Notes: generated from the sequence alone by a model not told the origin. Positions 49,715-59,337 are shown, counted from the first letter of the stretch. The stretch: DNA of 64,000 nt from Candidatus Bathyarchaeota archaeon (GCA_018396635.1 JAGTQE010000006.1:25596-89595), one strand, 5' to 3'. Made by a program: numbers and translations.

Positions 49715-50584
49715 TTGGGCGAGAATTTAAGGCGTAGGCTCGCCGATTTAGAGCAGGAGGCATCATCTCTAATTGCTGAAATAGAGAGGAATGATGCTGA
49801 GGCGCGTAAGCTTGCTGGTGAGAGGAGGGTTCTCCTTGATAAATTAAGGAGTCTTAGGGCTGAGGCATTGGAGTATAAAAGTAGACGTGATGGCTTGAAC
49901 GATGAGGTTAGAAACCTTAAGATCATCTTAGCCGAGCTTAAGCGGGAATATGCTGAGAAGCTGGACTCTTTGAGAAAATTGAGGCGTGGCATTAAGGAGC
50001 ATTTGAGGTTTAAGCCAGCTAAGAGTGAGGAGGCTTTGGCGAGAGAAATTAATAATTTAGATTGGAAGATTCAAACCACCCCAATGCCGGTTATAGAGGA
50101 GCAGAAGATAATTGAGCAGATTAAAATGTTGGAGAGGCAGATGGAATTTTACCGTAAATTGGGGTCTATGAAGGATGAGATTAAGGAGATTGAGGTCCGC
50201 CTAAATGAAATTAAGGATAAGATTACGTTTTATAGGAAAATGATCGCTGAAAAAGTTTCTGAAAGCAAGATTTTTCATGAAAAAATGATTAAAGCTTTCG
50301 GTGAGGTTAATGAGCTTAAAAGTAAGCTGAATGAAGTTACTAACAAGTATTTGGAGATTCGGAATGAGGCTGCAAAGCTCCGTCTTAAGCGTAAAGATCT
50401 ACTTGATCAAATTCACGCTATAAGAAATCTTATTAGAAAGGAGGAAGAGAGGAAGAGGCGTGAGGTCATCTCCACACTTAAGGAGAAGATAAAAAGAGAG
50501 ACGTTAGAGAAAATTAGGCGCGGTGAGAAGGTTTCCTTCGAAGAATTTAGGATTTTGGTTGAAGAAGATGAGGGGAAATTTTAG
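49715..50584 (+). CDS. Coiled-coil protein of the archaeal COG1340 type
   Basis: A 289-residue protein that is almost wholly helical coiled coil, with heptad-like runs such as LADLEQEASSLIAEIERND, LRSLRAEALEYKSRRDGLNDEV and LNEVTNKYLEIRNEAAKLR. The motif LRRGIKEHLRFKP, INNLDWKIQTTPM and LVEEDEG match a conserved archaeal coiled-coil family of unknown function, sometimes misnamed phosphoserine phosphatase. No signal peptide is seen. The start is TTG 49715 just downstream of a TATA-like element. It may act with the DUF373 protein encoded next, but the 91-base gap leaves co-transcription open. Confidence 0.8.
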   Translation: MGENLRRRLADLEQEASSLIAEIERNDAEARKLAGERRVLLDKLRSLRAEALEYKSRRDGLNDEVRNLKIILAELKREYAEKLDSLRKLRRGIKEHLRFKPAKSEEALAREINNLDWKIQTTPMPVIEEQKIIEQIKMLERQMEFYRKLGSMKDEIKEIEVRLNEIKDKITFYRKMIAEKVSESKIFHEKMIKAFGEVNELKSKLNEVTNKYLEIRNEAAKLRLKRKDLLDQIHAIRNLIRKEEERKRREVISTLKEKIKRETLEKIRRGEKVSFEEFRILVEEDEGKF

Positions 50585-50675
50585 GATAACACATATTTAA
50601 TCAAAATATATTGAAATCTATATTTTGCGCTAAACTTTATTTCTAAGGATAACTATAATTACTTAAGGCTATATT

Positions 50676-51926
50676 ATGGGAAGAGCGATGCCAGCTCAAG
50701 GGGAGCAAGGCTTAAAGGAGGGGGATAAGGAGCGCATACTAATCGTCTGCGTCGATAGGGATAACGATGTTGGAAGAAAGGCTGGTGTTAAGACCCCCAT
50801 TATTGGAAAGGAGGAGAACATTGATGCTGCGCTTAAGCTACTGCTTGCGGATCCTGAAGAGGCTGATGCGAACGCCATGTTTGAGGCTGTGAGGATATGC
50901 AATAACTTGGAGCGAGATATTTCAGATGGAATTATATGCCAAGTTGCCACAATTGCCGGCTCCGAGCTCGGCGGAATCGCCTCTGATAGGAAACTTATCT
51001 CGGAGCTTAATGAAGTTTTAAAGAAATTTAATCCAAGCAGTTTAATCCTTGTTACAGATGGTTTCTCAGATGAAGATATCATACCGCTGATACAGTCCAG
51101 AATACCGATATCGTCAGTGAGACGTATTGTAGTTAAACACAGCGAGACGATAGAGGAGACCGCTGCCCTTTTCTCAAGATACTTAAAAAAGATACTTGAG
51201 GAACCGAGGTATTCACGCGTCTTTCTGGGCCTGCCCGGTATTCTGCTTGTGATGCTTGGGATTCTCTCATTTCTAGCAATCTTTATAAGGTATGATATTG
51301 GGACGTGGGCTTGGATTATAGGGCTGGTGATAGTCGGCAGCTATCTTATAGGTAAAGGTTACGGTTTGGATAAGAAGCTATCGGCTACCCTCTCAAAACT
51401 CTCGTCGCCGCCTGGGTTGGTTATTGCTTCATCGTTAATATTTGGGCTTCTGCTGATATTTGTTGGAGTCTATCAGGCAACGTCTCAAGTGCTGTCAAGC
51501 CCGGAGATTCTGCCAAGGCCTCCTCCCACAGACCCAAATGCTTGGCTTAACATTATGCCAAAGCTGCTTGGCGCAATTATTTCGACGTCAATCACAATAA
51601 TTATTATAGGCGCATCCATAATATTCTTTGGCAGAGGACTTGGGCTTCTCCTTGAACATGACCCGAGGTTTTGGAGGACAATAGTCTTCACCGCTGTATG
51701 CGCTTGGTCATGGAAAATCTTTAATGAGATAGCGAGAATACTAATTGATCCGACAATACCCCTAGATAGCCTTATAGCATCAATAGTAGTTGGCATAATT
51801 ATAGCGGCTGTATCAACGCCGATAGCTCACATACTGAGTAAAAAGTATGGGGGCTTCTTTAAGGAGGAGGGTGGAGCGAAGAGTGATGGAAAGGGGGAGG
51901 AATCTAAAGAGATTTCCAAGCGATGA
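50676..51926 (+). CDS. DUF373-family membrane protein
   Basis: A 416-residue archaeal protein. Residues 10-170 are a soluble domain with LIVCVDRDNDVGRKAG, DPEEADANAMFEA, ATIAGSELGGIASDRK and LVTDGFSDEDIIPLIQSR, the DUF373 core. From residue 185 there are six to seven membrane segments (VFLGLPGILLVMLGILSFLAIFI, WAWIIGLVIVGSYLIG, VIASSLIFGLLLIFVG and others). Function unknown, and the family is nearly confined to archaea. ATG 50676 or 50688 can start it. Its 3' end overlaps candidate upstream starts of the phosphorylase gene. Confidence 0.88.
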   Translation: MGRAMPAQGEQGLKEGDKERILIVCVDRDNDVGRKAGVKTPIIGKEENIDAALKLLLADPEEADANAMFEAVRICNNLERDISDGIICQVATIAGSELGGIASDRKLISELNEVLKKFNPSSLILVTDGFSDEDIIPLIQSRIPISSVRRIVVKHSETIEETAALFSRYLKKILEEPRYSRVFLGLPGILLVMLGILSFLAIFIRYDIGTWAWIIGLVIVGSYLIGKGYGLDKKLSATLSKLSSPPGLVIASSLIFGLLLIFVGVYQATSQVLSSPEILPRPPPTDPNAWLNIMPKLLGAIISTSITIIIIGASIIFFGRGLGLLLEHDPRFWRTIVFTAVCAWSWKIFNEIARILIDPTIPLDSLIASIVVGIIIAAVSTPIAHILSKKYGGFFKEEGGAKSDGKGEESKEISKR

Positions 51927-51927
51927 T

Positions 51928-52707
51928 GTGGTTCGCATAGCAATTATAGGTGGATCTGGCTTAGAGGAATTGTTCAGCAGTTCAGAAAAGATTTATGTTG
52001 GGACACCATACGGCATATCGCATGAAATATCGGTCTGCGAGCTTCAGGGTAAGACTGTTGCCTTCCTACCGAGACATGGACGTGGGCACACTGTTCCACC
52101 ACATAAAATTAATTACAGGGCCAATATATACGCGCTATACAAGCTTGGAGTTGAGAGGATTATAGCGACGAATGCTGTGGGCGCAATAAATTTAGACTTT
52201 AAGCCCGGCGACCTCGTCGTCCCGCATGATTTAATAGACTTTACAAGGCAGCGTCATCTAACATTTTTCGACCAGCCCCCGGTCACGCACATTGACTTCA
52301 CTGAACCATATTGTCCGGAGATTCGCAGGATTCTTTTAGAGAAGGCTAAAAAGGTAGGCGTTGTGCACGAGAGGGCGATCTACGTTTGCACCGAGGGCCC
52401 ACGGTTCGAGACTCCGGCCGAGATAAGAATGTTTAGGATGTTGGGCTGTGATGTTGTCGGCATGACCGGTATGCCTGAAGCTGCCCTTGCAAGGGAGCTT
52501 GGCATCTGCTATGCAACTCTATGCTTTGTCTCCAATATGGCTGCCGGGATATCTGGTAGGCTTACATATGAAGAGGTTTCTGAGGTTTCTAGGGTTGTCA
52601 TGCCAAAGGTTCGGAATGTTATAATGGAGGCTGTTTCCTCCATGCCTGAGACTAGGAGCTGCCAGTGCGCTCTATCACCGGAATTGGGGAGGAAGAAGGG
52701 CGTTTAG
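51928..52707 (+). CDS. Purine nucleoside/5'-methylthioadenosine phosphorylase family protein (6-oxopurine type by motif)
   Basis: Phosphorolyses the N-glycosidic bond of purine (methylthio)nucleosides in nucleoside salvage. The protein is about 259 residues. It has IAIIGGSGLEEL, FLPRHGRGHTVPPHKINYRANIYAL, TNAVGAINLDFKPGDLVVPHDLID, TEGPRFETPAEIRMFRMLGCDVVGMTGMPEAALARELGICYA and FVSNMAAGISG. The Asn in SNMAAG, where adenine-specific MTAP has Asp, predicts a 6-oxopurine preference such as methylthioinosine or guanosine. GTG 51928, two bases after the DUF373 stop, gives the exact family N-terminus. ATG 51886 is an alternative. It overlaps or abuts DUF373. Confidence 0.85.
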   Translation: MVRIAIIGGSGLEELFSSSEKIYVGTPYGISHEISVCELQGKTVAFLPRHGRGHTVPPHKINYRANIYALYKLGVERIIATNAVGAINLDFKPGDLVVPHDLIDFTRQRHLTFFDQPPVTHIDFTEPYCPEIRRILLEKAKKVGVVHERAIYVCTEGPRFETPAEIRMFRMLGCDVVGMTGMPEAALARELGICYATLCFVSNMAAGISGRLTYEEVSEVSRVVMPKVRNVIMEAVSSMPETRSCQCALSPELGRKKGV

Positions 52708-52719
52708 GGGAGAATCCAT

Positions 52720-53502
52720 ATGCTTAGGACGCTTCTGTCCCTCCTAGGAGCATATAAAATCTATGAGAAGTGGCTTTTGCATCAGATAAAGGGTAAGAGC
52801 ATCCCTGAACATATAGCCATAATATTAGATGGCAATCGCAGATGGGCTCTGGAGAACAATCTTGAGCCTTGGGCTGGCCACCGACATGGCGCGAATAAAA
52901 CCAAAGATGTCTTAAAATGGTGTCTTGACCTTGGGGTTAAGAGCGTTACTCTTTATGCATTCTCAATGGAGAACTTTCGGCGACCTAAAGAGGAAGTTGA
53001 GAATTTAATGCAGATATTTAGGGAGAAGCTTCAAGAGACCCTGAAGAGCGACGTGATTCATCAATATAAGGTTAGGGTTAAAGTTATTGGGCGAACCCAC
53101 CTCCTCCCAGAAGACCTTCAGGAGATGATTCGCAGAGTTGAAGATGAAACCAAAAATTATAATGAGCGTTACCTGAATTTGGCAATAGCTTACGGTGGCA
53201 GGGCGGAAATAGTTGATGCCGCTAAAAAGATTGCTATGGAGGTTGCTTCAGGCAGGGTTAAGCCTGAGGAGATAGACGAAAAGACTTTTGAGCGATATCT
53301 ATATACTGCTTTCCTGCCAAAGCAAGATCCAGACTTAATTATTAGGACTTCGGGCGAGGAGCGGCTGAGCGGCTTCCTGCTTTACCAGTCAGCCTATAGT
53401 GAACTATGCTTTTTAGATGTGTATTGGCCTGAGTTTAGGCGTATAGATCTCTTGAGGGCTATTAGAACTTATCAGAGGCGTAGGAGAAGGTTTGGCGCGT
53501 AA
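52720..53502 (+). CDS. uppS: Cis-prenyltransferase (polyprenyl diphosphate synthase, UppS type)
   Basis: Adds IPP units in the cis configuration to make the long polyprenyl diphosphate from which dolichol-type sugar carriers are made, needed for archaeal protein glycosylation. The 260-residue protein has PEHIAIILDGNRRWA, WAGHRHGANKT, VKSVTLYAFSMENFRRP, NLAIAYGGRAEIVDA and the C-terminal DPDLIIRTSGEERLSGFLLYQSAYSELCFLD with the catalytic Asp and Arg motifs. The N-terminal extension (about 30 residues) is normal for archaea. It follows the phosphorylase gene by 12 bases. Confidence 0.95.
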   Translation: MLRTLLSLLGAYKIYEKWLLHQIKGKSIPEHIAIILDGNRRWALENNLEPWAGHRHGANKTKDVLKWCLDLGVKSVTLYAFSMENFRRPKEEVENLMQIFREKLQETLKSDVIHQYKVRVKVIGRTHLLPEDLQEMIRRVEDETKNYNERYLNLAIAYGGRAEIVDAAKKIAMEVASGRVKPEEIDEKTFERYLYTAFLPKQDPDLIIRTSGEERLSGFLLYQSAYSELCFLDVYWPEFRRIDLLRAIRTYQRRRRRFGA

Positions 53503-53527
53503 AAGCTGAAGTATGCTTAAGGCATGT

Positions 53528-54742
53528 TTAGGCTCTCTTCTTGGCGCTGACAATAGATATAATATCCTTGTCCTTAAGCACGTAACCCTCGCCAAGCCTT
53601 CTCTTCGTCCTAGCGTCCACAGCATATATAAAGCTCTCCCCCAGCTCAGTGTGGATCATGTAGGCCAAGTCTCTTGCAGTTGTGCCGCTTGGAACTAACC
53701 TGGCCTCAGGTAGAACCCTTCCATAATGGTCTGTTAGCTTATCTGGGTCCTCAACGGGGTAAACTGTTATCATCTTCAGAAGCTCGCTGAAGGCTGCGTT
53801 TATAGCGTCTTGGACACCTGTCGACCCATACTTGTCAAGTATCTTGGTTTTAATTGCTTTAAGGGCTTCAGCCTGCTTACCAGTAATCTTTGTTGAATCC
53901 TTTATCTCAAACTCTGGGTCTCCGGGAATATATTTGATTAAATTCTTTTCAGCAGCCCTTCTTAGGGCTAGTTCTGCTTCAGCACAGCATGGCACAACTA
54001 TATAGCCCGTATCCTTAAGCCTCTTTAAATTGTCCTCAGCGAAGGGCAGATCCATTTTATTTGCGGCTATAAGCATGGGCTTAGAGACCTTCCTTAAAGC
54101 GTCAACAAAGCTGAGGAATTCGTCCTCACTCCACCTCGTCGGCTTCTCACCGCTCAAATCCGCCATTTTAAGGGCTTCAATTATATGTCTCCTCTTTATC
54201 GCTAGGCCGCTCAGCCTCTCCTCCAGAAGTGACGGTAGGTCTGCTGCCCCAGCCTCAACAGTTCTAGCGATTCTAGGCCAATCTCTCCTAATAATTTGAG
54301 CAAACCACATTGTAAGCTCTCGCTCAAGAAACTTTACGTCCTCCAGCGGATCGTGCATTCCAGGCTTCACAAGCCTGCCCTCGATGTCTGTTGAACCTGA
54401 TGCGTCAACGACATGTATAAGTGCATCAGCTTTCCTTATCTCGTCGAGGAACTGGTTTCCTAACCCTCTACCACGCCAAGCATCTGGAACTAGCCCGGCG
54501 CAGTCAATTAGCTCGATGGGGATTAGTCTGATGCCATCTATGCAGACAGAGTTCACCGGGCTGTCTTTGACATTAAATTCTTTACAAACACACTGTGCCC
54601 TAAAGTATCCTATCCCTTTATTCGGTTTTATTGTCGTAAAGGGGTAGCTTGCTATTTCAACTGTCGCTAAGGTTGCGGCGCTGAAGAACGTAGACTTGCC
54701 GACATTCGGCTTACCAACAATGCCAACCATCATTATTCTCAA
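53528..54742 (-). CDS. ychF: YchF/OBG-type GTPase (archaeal redox-regulated NTPase family) with TGS domain
   Basis: A 404-residue translation-associated NTPase. G1 is GIVGKPNVGKST, G3 region DCAGLVPDA, and the nucleotide-specificity motif reads IAANKMDLP (NKMD), an intact GTP-type NKxD. The central helical domain and a C-terminal TGS domain (LMIHTELGESFIYAVDARTKRRLGEGYVLKDKDIISIV) are present. The long insert with CVCKEFNVK is typical of the archaeal clade. ATG 54742 or the next Met gives a normal N-terminus. It is convergent with uppS. Confidence 0.93.
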   Translation of the reverse strand: MRIMMVGIVGKPNVGKSTFFSAATLATVEIASYPFTTIKPNKGIGYFRAQCVCKEFNVKDSPVNSVCIDGIRLIPIELIDCAGLVPDAWRGRGLGNQFLDEIRKADALIHVVDASGSTDIEGRLVKPGMHDPLEDVKFLERELTMWFAQIIRRDWPRIARTVEAGAADLPSLLEERLSGLAIKRRHIIEALKMADLSGEKPTRWSEDEFLSFVDALRKVSKPMLIAANKMDLPFAEDNLKRLKDTGYIVVPCCAEAELALRRAAEKNLIKYIPGDPEFEIKDSTKITGKQAEALKAIKTKILDKYGSTGVQDAINAAFSELLKMITVYPVEDPDKLTDHYGRVLPEARLVPSGTTARDLAYMIHTELGESFIYAVDARTKRRLGEGYVLKDKDIISIVSAKKRA

Positions 54743-54913
54743 CTTCCTTTAAAAGAATAAGCGTTTACAGTAAAATGAGCCTTATGGTAACTGGCCGCCA
54801 TTCACAGCAATATAAAGACTTGAGGAAGAACTTTCTCTTCAATATAATGTTATTTTTCGTGGAGTAGTGTATCTAGTAGAGTAAGATTATTAAGGTGAGA
54901 GTTTTCTGAAGTA
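54743..54913. promoter_or_regulatory. Divergent intergenic region with an imperfect direct repeat
   Basis: This 170-base gap separates the YchF gene and the glycosidase-like gene, which are divergent. AGTAGTGTATCTAGTAG at 54863-54879 recurs as AGTAGTGTAT-ATGT-CTAGTAG at 54910-54930, the second copy across the start codon. AT-rich AATATAATGTTATTTTT could be a TATA element. Confidence 0.4.
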
Positions 54914-56962
54914 GTGTATATGTCTAGTAGGCTGCTTTTCATAGGCGACAGCCGAGATATAGATAACCTTGAAGGCAACATTAACGCTAAAGAAATGGCT
55001 GAGTACATGGCCAGTGTGGGCGTAACATGGCAGCACTTCACCGGAATTTCAGGATTTATACATGGTGGGCAAAGAAAGCTGCACGCTTACTTTTCAATCG
55101 ATGATGAAAATATCATTGTAAAGCGTGATGCGCTGGTTGAATATCTCCGTGAAGCTCATAAGAGGGGAATAAAGATTTTCCTCTACTTGAATGTTCACTG
55201 GTATCCTGAAGGCTTCCTTGAGAGCCACCCTAATTGGCTTCAGGTTAAGGTTAACGGTGAGCCAAAAACCGGCCTATATAATCTTCCTGGCAGCGTCACG
55301 CCATGCCCAAATAGTTCATGGAGAGATTGGATATTCAGCATATCCACCAAGATTGCAGGTAAATATGATATTGACGGCTTCTTCCTCGATGGGCCGGTCT
55401 TCTTTCAAGACACCTGTTACTGTAAATCATGCAGAGAGAAGTTTCGCTCAATGTTCGGTGAGGATTTAATATACGAGAAGATTGAAAACCCTAAATATAA
55501 GCATAAGTTCATAGAGTTTAAATATAGAAGCCTAGGGGACTTCCTTAAAGACTTTAAAAGTGAGATCTCTAGGGTTAAGCCAAACATCTTAGTATACATG
55601 AATGGCGGGCATCCACAAGCTAATTGGCACAATGGTAGAGATAATGCTTTACACGTAGACTACCAGGATCTTATTGGGGCTGAGGGCGGCTTCATTGGCG
55701 GTAGGCTGATAGATCCAGATAATAATTTTAGGAGAACCAGTATAACCTCGAAGTTTCTTGAAGCTGCCGCTAGGGGTAAGCCTTCAGTAGTCTTTAGTGA
55801 TGTGGCGTTTAAGCCGTGGAGCGCTTATCCGCTGACCAAAGCTGAAGTCGACCTTATGGTTGCCTCCATAGTGGCGAATGGCTCAAGCCCGCACTTCGTG
55901 TATCATTATCCAAATCTGAAGGAGAAATACTATGAATATGTCAAGGAGAATTACATGTTTTTTAGGGGAATAAGCGGCATTGATGATAGCGAATCAATGG
56001 CTAAAGCAGCGATCCTATTCTCCCAGACAACTGCAGATATGCTCACCGGGGAGCAGATACCAACCGACTTGACGCTTTTCAAGAGTACTGGCGAGATGCG
56101 TAGGCTCTTTTCGTACTCCCTCTATGGAGCCTCAGAAGTATTGTACCGCCTCCACATCCCATTCGACATAATTCATGAGAGAACTGCCGCAGATAACCTT
56201 TTAAGCAAATATAGCGTAATAATACTGCCAGCTGTAATCTTTATGAGCGATAGGATCGCTGAGAATATAAGAAACTTCTCTTTAGAGGAGGGATCTATAA
56301 TCGCTGACTCAGAGACATCGCTTTTCACCGAGGATGGAGAATTTAGGGGAAATTTTGGGCTGGCAGATGTATTTCGATCAACCTTCCTAGTTACGGAAGA
56401 ACTACCATTCTACGACTACCTCTATGTGCCCGACTCCTCATTTAATAAGTACATTCCAACAATGCCTAGAAAGGTGAGGGTAAAGTCTGATGGGAAAGCT
56501 TTGGCCTACTTCACGAGAAGAAGACAAGGTGTTTACGATAAGCTGACGGAGCCCAATGATCCAGCCATCCTAATGAATAGGGGTAACGTTTACATTGCGG
56601 GAAACTTCTTCGAGACCTACTGGGCTTACCGCTTCCCGGAATACCTCAGCTTATTTAGGAAACTGATGCCTGAAGAGGCTTTCATACTCTCTGAGTCAAA
56701 TCTTCCCGGAAGTGTTGAGGTTAGCTTCCGGAGAAGCCGAGAAAAAGTATTCATGTTCCTAATAAATTATACTGGTGGAATGGAGAGGCCGATAAGGGAG
56801 ATTGTAAGGCTTACGGACATTAAGTGTATAGTGAAGCTCAAGGATGTTTCCAAAGCGTTCTCACATGTTCTAAATGAGACTTTAGATCTTAGGGAAATGG
56901 ATAATGCAGTGGAGGTAAGAATACCAACCCTAAAAAGCTATGACGTTATAGAATTTACTTAG
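54914..56962 (+). CDS. Glycoside-hydrolase-like protein (GHL6-type with glutamine amidotransferase-like domain)
   Basis: A protein of about 682 residues (680 from the second ATG at 54920). The N-terminal half is a TIM barrel of the hypothetical glycoside hydrolase group: EMAEYMASVGVTWQHFTG, AHKRGIKIFLYLNVHWYPEGF, DGFFLDGPVFFQDTCYC with a candidate catalytic Asp, and VYMNGGHPQANWHNG. Residues 390-510 resemble the beta-galactosidase trimerisation domain (IPFDIIHERTAADNLLSKYSVIILPAV). It has no signal peptide, so its substrate is probably intracellular. It starts a carbohydrate island of four further genes but is oriented opposite to most of them. Substrate unknown. Confidence 0.7.
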   Translation: MYMSSRLLFIGDSRDIDNLEGNINAKEMAEYMASVGVTWQHFTGISGFIHGGQRKLHAYFSIDDENIIVKRDALVEYLREAHKRGIKIFLYLNVHWYPEGFLESHPNWLQVKVNGEPKTGLYNLPGSVTPCPNSSWRDWIFSISTKIAGKYDIDGFFLDGPVFFQDTCYCKSCREKFRSMFGEDLIYEKIENPKYKHKFIEFKYRSLGDFLKDFKSEISRVKPNILVYMNGGHPQANWHNGRDNALHVDYQDLIGAEGGFIGGRLIDPDNNFRRTSITSKFLEAAARGKPSVVFSDVAFKPWSAYPLTKAEVDLMVASIVANGSSPHFVYHYPNLKEKYYEYVKENYMFFRGISGIDDSESMAKAAILFSQTTADMLTGEQIPTDLTLFKSTGEMRRLFSYSLYGASEVLYRLHIPFDIIHERTAADNLLSKYSVIILPAVIFMSDRIAENIRNFSLEEGSIIADSETSLFTEDGEFRGNFGLADVFRSTFLVTEELPFYDYLYVPDSSFNKYIPTMPRKVRVKSDGKALAYFTRRRQGVYDKLTEPNDPAILMNRGNVYIAGNFFETYWAYRFPEYLSLFRKLMPEEAFILSESNLPGSVEVSFRRSREKVFMFLINYTGGMERPIREIVRLTDIKCIVKLKDVSKAFSHVLNETLDLREMDNAVEVRIPTLKSYDVIEFT

Positions 56963-57031
56963 AGCTTAACCATCCCCATACTCTCACTAAATCTTTTTAT
57001 AGATCTAGCCTTTAAAGATTGTTAGCTGCAC

Positions 57032-58309
57032 TTATGGTGAAAAATCTTCTGTGGGCTCCCTATAAATTGTTGGCTTCATGGAACCCCTGATATTTTCAAT
57101 ACGATCAATAGCTTCTTTAACAGAGGATTTGCCTAGGTGAACTGATATATTTAGCTTTACGTGGTATTTTTCTCTGGGTCCAAGCCTGATAACTCTGCCC
57201 CTATTCCTCTCAAACATCTTTGTGTTTGGGAAGCCGGTTCCGGGTTCAAGCCCAACCACGTAGCCGTCTTCCTCTGCAGCAGTATTCTTCCATAGGGTAA
57301 AGTATGGAAGCTCCTTAACTGAGAAGGTGTGGAGCACAGCCTTATCTAGACTCTTGTTTACGAGCATAGCTCCAGTATATCCATCTTTATCGCTGAGGAG
57401 CTCCATAAAGTAGACTTGCTCAACAAAACCCTTCTCCGGTGGGCCGAAGATGTCAAATGACTCTATGCCCTTCATGGCCATCTCATCCCTAGGGGCGACA
57501 CGCTTTATTGGCGCTATAAAGCGTGATCCTTCTTCGAGGAAGGGTCTGCCATAGTTGCAGTGATATAAAATTTGAACTTCGTCCGGCATGCTTCTAAGAT
57601 TCTCTATAATATCTAAGATCTCTATGCTGTTGCTCCCCGGAGTGGTCATTATTGTGCTCGTTAACTTGAGATTTGAGCCGAACATCGAACTCTCATAGAC
57701 TATGCCCTCAACGCCCATTCTGAATGGAGGCCATAGCTCAACCTTAACCTTGAGGTGGCTAGCTGGGATATTCGCTATTTTTCCGTGGAGCGTTAAGAAT
57801 ACTTCTATCTCACGACCCATATTGTCCCTAACTATGTCCGGCCCAGGTGCGCCAAAGTTTCCTAATCCGCATCTGACGATCCACTCATTAAAGCCTTTCA
57901 GCCAGCCAAGTCCCCTCCGCTCTTCAAGGTTTATGTAGCATGGATTGACGGGATGCTTTACTGGAGAATTCCAGCCTAAAGATGCGCCCTTAAATTCACC
58001 TCTCCATATGCCCATTCCCCTAGTCGGCACAACTGTGAAAGATAGTGCGCCATTATTGACGGTTACTATGTCTACGCCGTCTGATGGGCCCCCATAGAGC
58101 CTGCGCTTCTCTATACGCCAGTCCCCACCAATTCCGAGCTCATCGCCACTTATACTCCATCTCTCCACATAAATCTCCCTGTCGACATCCATCAAAACTC
58201 TAGAATACGTGCGCATTTCTCTCTCAGAAGAGCCCATCTCGGACACCACGAGCCATACTGGAAATGAAGATTCTAATAAGTTTATGGGTGTACCGCTCAG
58301 CCCACCCAA
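57032..58309 (-). CDS. DUF4432-family protein (aldose-1-epimerase-like)
   Basis: A 425-residue protein of the galactose mutarotase-like fold. Family markers are GVDIVTVNNGALSFTVVPTRGMGIWRGEFKGASLGWNSPVKHPV, LTLHGKIANIPA, ILYHCNYGRPFLEEGS and GLEPGTGFPN. The conserved His residues of a mutarotase-like site are present. DUF4432 proteins are mostly uncharacterised and sit in sugar loci. It overlaps the UroD-fold gene upstream on the same strand by 13 bases, so the two are co-translated. A role in anomer or epimer handling is an inference. Confidence 0.82.
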   Translation of the reverse strand: MGGLSGTPINLLESSFPVWLVVSEMGSSEREMRTYSRVLMDVDREIYVERWSISGDELGIGGDWRIEKRRLYGGPSDGVDIVTVNNGALSFTVVPTRGMGIWRGEFKGASLGWNSPVKHPVNPCYINLEERRGLGWLKGFNEWIVRCGLGNFGAPGPDIVRDNMGREIEVFLTLHGKIANIPASHLKVKVELWPPFRMGVEGIVYESSMFGSNLKLTSTIMTTPGSNSIEILDIIENLRSMPDEVQILYHCNYGRPFLEEGSRFIAPIKRVAPRDEMAMKGIESFDIFGPPEKGFVEQVYFMELLSDKDGYTGAMLVNKSLDKAVLHTFSVKELPYFTLWKNTAAEEDGYVVGLEPGTGFPNTKMFERNRGRVIRLGPREKYHVKLNISVHLGKSSVKEAIDRIENIRGSMKPTIYREPTEDFSP

Positions 58310-59337
58310 CTATATTTCCCATATTTCATGAATGCTCTATACATGGCTTCCACATTCTCTAGTGGGACATCTATATTCACTTCCCCGCGACCTATTAACC
58401 CCCCATTATTCCCATACCCGAAGAGGTCTATAACTCTCTTGACATAGTCTTCCACGTCCTTTGGTGAACCCCTCGGCAGAATATATTGCCTGTCTATATC
58501 GCTGGATATGCAGAGTTTACCCCTGACGCTATCAGCCAACGCCTCGAGATTATGGCATGAGAACTGCGGATTTAAAATATTCACACCTATCTCTGTCAGG
58601 TCGGGTATTATGTCAATTATGTACCCGTCACTATGAAAGTAAACGTAGGCGCCGTGATCACGGACGAGTTTAAACATAGATTTGTACCGAGGTTTAAAGA
58701 AGCTTCTCCATAGACTCGTTTTTATCATGAGCCTACTCTGGGTTCCCCAATCGTCTGAGAAGGATACGGCATCCGGCTTAGCTTCAAGCACAATTTGCAG
58801 TGAGGAGATGCAGTATTCTAGAAGCCTATCTGCAAAGTTTTCAAGTTCCCTACGCCCCTTAATCAGGTCAACCATAAGATTCCTAAAGCCCCTAAGCCAC
58901 TGTAGCCTTTCAAAGAAGTTTCCGGGCTCGAAACCCAATATTACGAAGAAGCCTTTAGCCCTAAGATCTTCCACATGCTTCTTAAGCCTATCCTTATACT
59001 TTTCAGGTTCCTGCAGCTGTGGGAACTCATATGTTAAATAATCTTCAATGGTTTTAATTGGGTAGTCTACAACTTGGCCGTGAATGCCGTTAATAGTGGA
59101 AGCCCATGTAGTCCCCCATTTATCCCTATGGACTCCAGCCCTATAGTCGGGCGGCAGATCCTCAGGCTTAGGTATGGTGAATTCCGATGGACCGAAGTCT
59201 TGGGGATATTCTCTAAAAATTCTTATTAATTGTTCGCCGTACTTTATGAGGGCTCCCGGAAGGGGTGAGTGTAGCAACGGCACTCTATCTGGCTTAGAGA
59301 GGTTTACCGCCGCTAAAACTCTCTCCCTACTATTCAT
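58297..59337 (-). CDS. Uroporphyrinogen decarboxylase-fold protein (second copy)
   Basis: A protein of about 346 residues, UroD family but not heme biosynthesis, since the HemE substrate motifs are missing. It has KPDRVPLLHSPLPG, DYLTYEFPQLQEPEKY, a YFHSDGYIIDIIPDLTEIGVNILNPQFSCHN segment, and ISSDIDRQYILPRGSPKDVEDYVK at the C-terminal face. ATG 59337 is preferred, eight codons inside the track start. It is upstream of and overlaps the DUF4432 gene and is divergent from a third UroD-type gene. Members near carbohydrate genes may be methyltransferases or demethylases. Confidence 0.8.
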   Translation of the reverse strand: MNSRERVLAAVNLSKPDRVPLLHSPLPGALIKYGEQLIRIFREYPQDFGPSEFTIPKPEDLPPDYRAGVHRDKWGTTWASTINGIHGQVVDYPIKTIEDYLTYEFPQLQEPEKYKDRLKKHVEDLRAKGFFVILGFEPGNFFERLQWLRGFRNLMVDLIKGRRELENFADRLLEYCISSLQIVLEAKPDAVSFSDDWGTQSRLMIKTSLWRSFFKPRYKSMFKLVRDHGAYVYFHSDGYIIDIIPDLTEIGVNILNPQFSCHNLEALADSVRGKLCISSDIDRQYILPRGSPKDVEDYVKRVIDLFGYGNNGGLIGRGEVNIDVPLENVEAMYRAFMKYGKYSWVG

